Source: Candidatus Thorarchaeota archaeon (lineage in GTDB: Archaea > Asgardarchaeota > Thorarchaeia > Thorarchaeales > Thorarchaeaceae). Taken from it: DNA of 52,540 nucleotides. Each line of letters begins with the position of its first letter. Within the stretch, counting starts at the first letter, position 1. Position numbers and translations under genes: made by a program. The notes under the pieces are model-generated. The model was not told the origin of the DNA and did not search any database. It saw only the letters and a program-made list of their open reading frames with translations. The stretch spans positions 1-52,540 of the forward strand of contig SDOA01000013.1 of assembly GCA_004524595.1 (NCBI GenBank), read 5' to 3'. This document shows positions 50,364 to 52,540 of the stretch, one piece after another.

Positions 50364-52540
50364 TTAGGATTTGAGAAGCCCCTTGAGATGTTTACCTGTA
50401 TAGGACCTCTTTACTTTCACGAGATCCTCAGGAGTTCCAGCTGCAACGAGTTCACCCCCGCCATCACCGCCATCTGGACCGAGGTCAGTGACCCAATCAG
50501 CCGTCTTAATGATCTCAAGATTGTGCTCAACAATCACGACTGTATTCCCAACATCAACAAGCCGATTCACCACACCGAGAAGCACATGTACATCGGATGC
50601 TGAGAGACCAGTTGAGGGCTCATCCATGATATAGAGTGTATTTCCAGTGGCTGTGCGAGCGAGTTCAGCAGCGAGTTTCATACGTTGGCTTTCACCCCCG
50701 CTAAGGGTGGTTGCTGGTTGTCCTAACTGAAGGTATCCAAGCCCGACATCACTGAGTGTTCGCAGTCTATCAGCAACTTTGGGAATATCTCCAAAGAACT
50801 CTAGAGCCTCATCAATAGTGAGACCAAGCACCTGTGTGATGTTCTTTCCTTTATACAGGACCTCAAGGGTCTCTCTATCAAAACGTTTGCCCTTGCAGAT
50901 ATCACAGGTCATGAACACATCAGACATGAAATGCATCTCAACCTGAAGCACGCCGCTACCCTTGCACCTCTCACAACGACCCTCACGTGTGTTGAAGCTG
51001 AACCTTCCAGGACCATACCCTCGAGCCTTTGCTTCAGGCATCATAGCAAAGAGCTCTCTAATGCCACCAAATGTCTTCGTATACGTGGCAGGATTGCTCC
51101 TCGGAGTTCTGCCAATAGGACTCTGGTCAACAAGAATCATTCTGTCGATGTTCTCAATCCCATGGATTCCATCATGATCACCAGGGACAATGCTAGCCTT
51201 GTTTATCTTCTGAACTAGTGCCTTGTAGAGAATCTCATGGGTCAAGGAGCTCTTACCCGCACCTGACACTCCTGTGACGCAGATGAGTGTCCCAAGTGGA
51301 AATTCTACAGTGATATTCTTGAGGTTATTAGCACGGGCTCCTCTGATTGTGATCTTTTTACCAGTCCCTTTTCGTCTAGTCTCAGGAATAGGAATCTGTC
51401 TCTTTCCTGCGAGATATTGTGCTGTGAGTGACTTTGGGTCAGCAAGCACCTGTGAGGGAGGGCCCTCGGCGACAAGCCTTCCACCGTTCACACCAGCTAA
51501 CGGACCTAGATCAATCAAATGGTCAGCAGCAGTGATCGTATCACGGTCATGTTCAATTACTACCACTGTATTGCCAAGAGACCTCAGGTGATAGAAGGTA
51601 TCGATGAGCTTACCAATATCACGTGGATGGAGCCCAATTGATGGTTCGTCCAGACAATAGAGTACTCCAGTGAGGGCTGAACCAATCTGTGTTGCTAGAC
51701 GAATCCTCTGACTCTCGCCCCCACTAAGTGACATTGAGGAGCGGTCAAGACTCAGATAGTCTAGTCCAACTGCAAGAAGGAAGTTGAGCCGTGCCTTGAT
51801 CTCCTTTAGCACTAGTTCAGCAATCTTATGTTCTCGCTCTGTGAGCTCAATATTCTTGAAGAAGTCAGTCGCTTCTTCAATTGTCATAGATGTTATTTTA
51901 TCAATAGATTTCCCAGCTACTGTGACAGCAAGACTCTCAGGTTTTAGTTTCATACCACCACATGCTTCACAGGGGGTCTTTCGAGAGAATTCGTTTGCGA
52001 CATGTTGTGCCCACCAACGCTGGTAGTTCTTGTCACTGCTCTTCCCTCTCTCAAACATTTTCTCAAGCCAAGGGACAAGACCATACCACTTCCGAGTAAT
52101 CTCCCAAACAGAATTTTCACGCTCAGACTTGTAAGTCAGAGTATATTCTGGTCGACCCCAGACCACTACTTCCTTCTGTTTCTCATCAAGTTCAGTAAAG
52201 GGTGTATCCATAGTGAATCCAAGTAATTCTCCCAGTGCAACAAGACGTTCGTTCCACCAAGTACGCTCTCCCTTGTTGATATGTCGACTGATGTCATGGA
52301 CAGTCATCTTCTGGTCAGGAATGACTAACTCTGGGTCTACGGACATCGTGAGTCCAAGTCCATTACAGACTGGACATGCTCCGTCAGGTCTATTGAATGA
52401 GAATGCCTTCGGACCTAGTTTCTCATATTGAATCCCACACTTCGGGCACATCAGCTGCTCAGCGAATGTGAGGTCATCAGCTCCTTCTCGTGAAATGATT
52501 GCTCTTCCATCACCTGTTTCAAGAGCGGTCTCAAGGGAAC
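50364..52540 (-). CDS. uvrA: Excinuclease ABC subunit A, 5' part outside the window
   Basis: The frame stays open to the last base, giving about 725 residues of a protein normally near 940; the start and first Walker A lie beyond the edge. Visible landmarks: CPKCG plus CPVCNGLG of the insertion zinc region, the first ABC signature LSGGESQRIRLATQIGS, LDEPSIGLHPRD, the second Walker A VTGVSGAGKSSL, the zinc finger CERCKGSG/CDICKGKR, a second signature LSGGESQRMKLA and MDEPSTGL. It is the damage-recognising ATPase of bacterial-type excision repair, acting with UvrB and the UvrC encoded 4 kb away. Confidence 0.97.
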   Translation of the reverse strand, partial: SLETALETGDGRAIISREGADDLTFAEQLMCPKCGIQYEKLGPKAFSFNRPDGACPVCNGLGLTMSVDPELVIPDQKMTVHDISRHINKGERTWWNERLVALGELLGFTMDTPFTELDEKQKEVVVWGRPEYTLTYKSERENSVWEITRKWYGLVPWLEKMFERGKSSDKNYQRWWAQHVANEFSRKTPCEACGGMKLKPESLAVTVAGKSIDKITSMTIEEATDFFKNIELTEREHKIAELVLKEIKARLNFLLAVGLDYLSLDRSSMSLSGGESQRIRLATQIGSALTGVLYCLDEPSIGLHPRDIGKLIDTFYHLRSLGNTVVVIEHDRDTITAADHLIDLGPLAGVNGGRLVAEGPPSQVLADPKSLTAQYLAGKRQIPIPETRRKGTGKKITIRGARANNLKNITVEFPLGTLICVTGVSGAGKSSLTHEILYKALVQKINKASIVPGDHDGIHGIENIDRMILVDQSPIGRTPRSNPATYTKTFGGIRELFAMMPEAKARGYGPGRFSFNTREGRCERCKGSGVLQVEMHFMSDVFMTCDICKGKRFDRETLEVLYKGKNITQVLGLTIDEALEFFGDIPKVADRLRTLSDVGLGYLQLGQPATTLSGGESQRMKLAAELARTATGNTLYIMDEPSTGLSASDVHVLLGVVNRLVDVGNTVVIVEHNLEIIKTADWVTDLGPDGGDGGGELVAAGTPEDLVKVKRSYTGKHLKGLLKS

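Noticed and set aside
1..52540. tRNA, rRNA, CRISPR array or insertion sequence
   Set aside because: No cloverleaf-like block with a T-loop GTTCRA in the gaps, no rRNA-like sequence, no regularly spaced repeats and no transposase frame were seen by eye; a dedicated scan with tRNAscan or Infernal would be decisive.

Overview
The window is an AT-rich, densely coded stretch of archaeal chromosome. Both strands are used, intergenic gaps are short, and I see no rRNA, tRNA, CRISPR array or insertion sequence. Archaeal markers are an Nre repair protein with a C-terminal PCNA-binding box, endonuclease Q, a COG1202-type Ski2-like helicase with an archaeal N-terminal domain, a RecJ/Cdc45-like DHH nuclease, a FlaJ/TadC-type membrane protein, DUF131 and COG3357 families, and TATA-box promoters with short leaders. 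Eukaryote-like features (two full-length Rpb5 homologues and a protein arginine methyltransferase-like enzyme), bacterial-type UvrA/UvrC, and many surface proteins with Thr-rich linkers and one membrane anchor fit an Asgard archaeon, perhaps Thorarchaeia-like. That assignment is inference; no rRNA or cytoskeletal marker is present to fix it.

Layout. 1-3.5 kb: end of a CinA-type protein, a dolichol/phytol kinase-like membrane protein, tandem rpb5-like genes, a 40-residue desulforedoxin and an AbrB/ACT-like protein. 3.5-11 kb: a ribbon-helix-helix regulator, an orphan FlaJ/TadC protein with an unknown membrane protein, a surface protein, Nre, a membrane-tethered winged-helix protein and a second surface protein. 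11-17.6 kb: a COG3357 HTH/zinc-ribbon regulator beside a perfect 23-bp palindrome, an alcohol dehydrogenase-EndoQ-small protein operon, a GNAT-like protein, a COG1236-type metallo-beta-lactamase exonuclease and small zinc-ribbon proteins. 17.6-22.3 kb: a COG1202 helicase preceded by two unrecognised genes. 22.3-31.7 kb: small membrane proteins, an SLC13-type transporter, an MFS transporter, a HerA/FtsK-type ATPase with a long coiled coil, a B3/B4 protein, a HAD phosphatase and a cupin. 31.9-41.9 kb: an archaeal RecJ, Nudix, TPR proteins, the PRMT-like enzyme, a purine-salvage pair (phosphoribosyltransferase and MTA phosphorylase), a nitrilase and a MazG-like pyrophosphatase. 42-52.5 kb: a secreted phospholipase D-like protein, a ferredoxin, a stand-alone RAM domain, UvrC, a large DNRLRE surface protein and the 3' part of uvrA.

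Two themes stand out. The first is DNA repair and nucleic-acid processing: Nre, EndoQ, COG1236 exonuclease, COG1202 helicase, HerA-like ATPase, RecJ, UvrC and UvrA. The second is eukaryote-like information machinery: two Rpb5 homologues that carry the jaw domain absent from textbook archaeal Rpo5, in a form that still reads like an Mrr nuclease domain, and a PRMT-like enzyme with the double-glutamate loop. A further pattern is that hairpin-plus-T-tract terminators follow mainly genes for membrane and secreted proteins.
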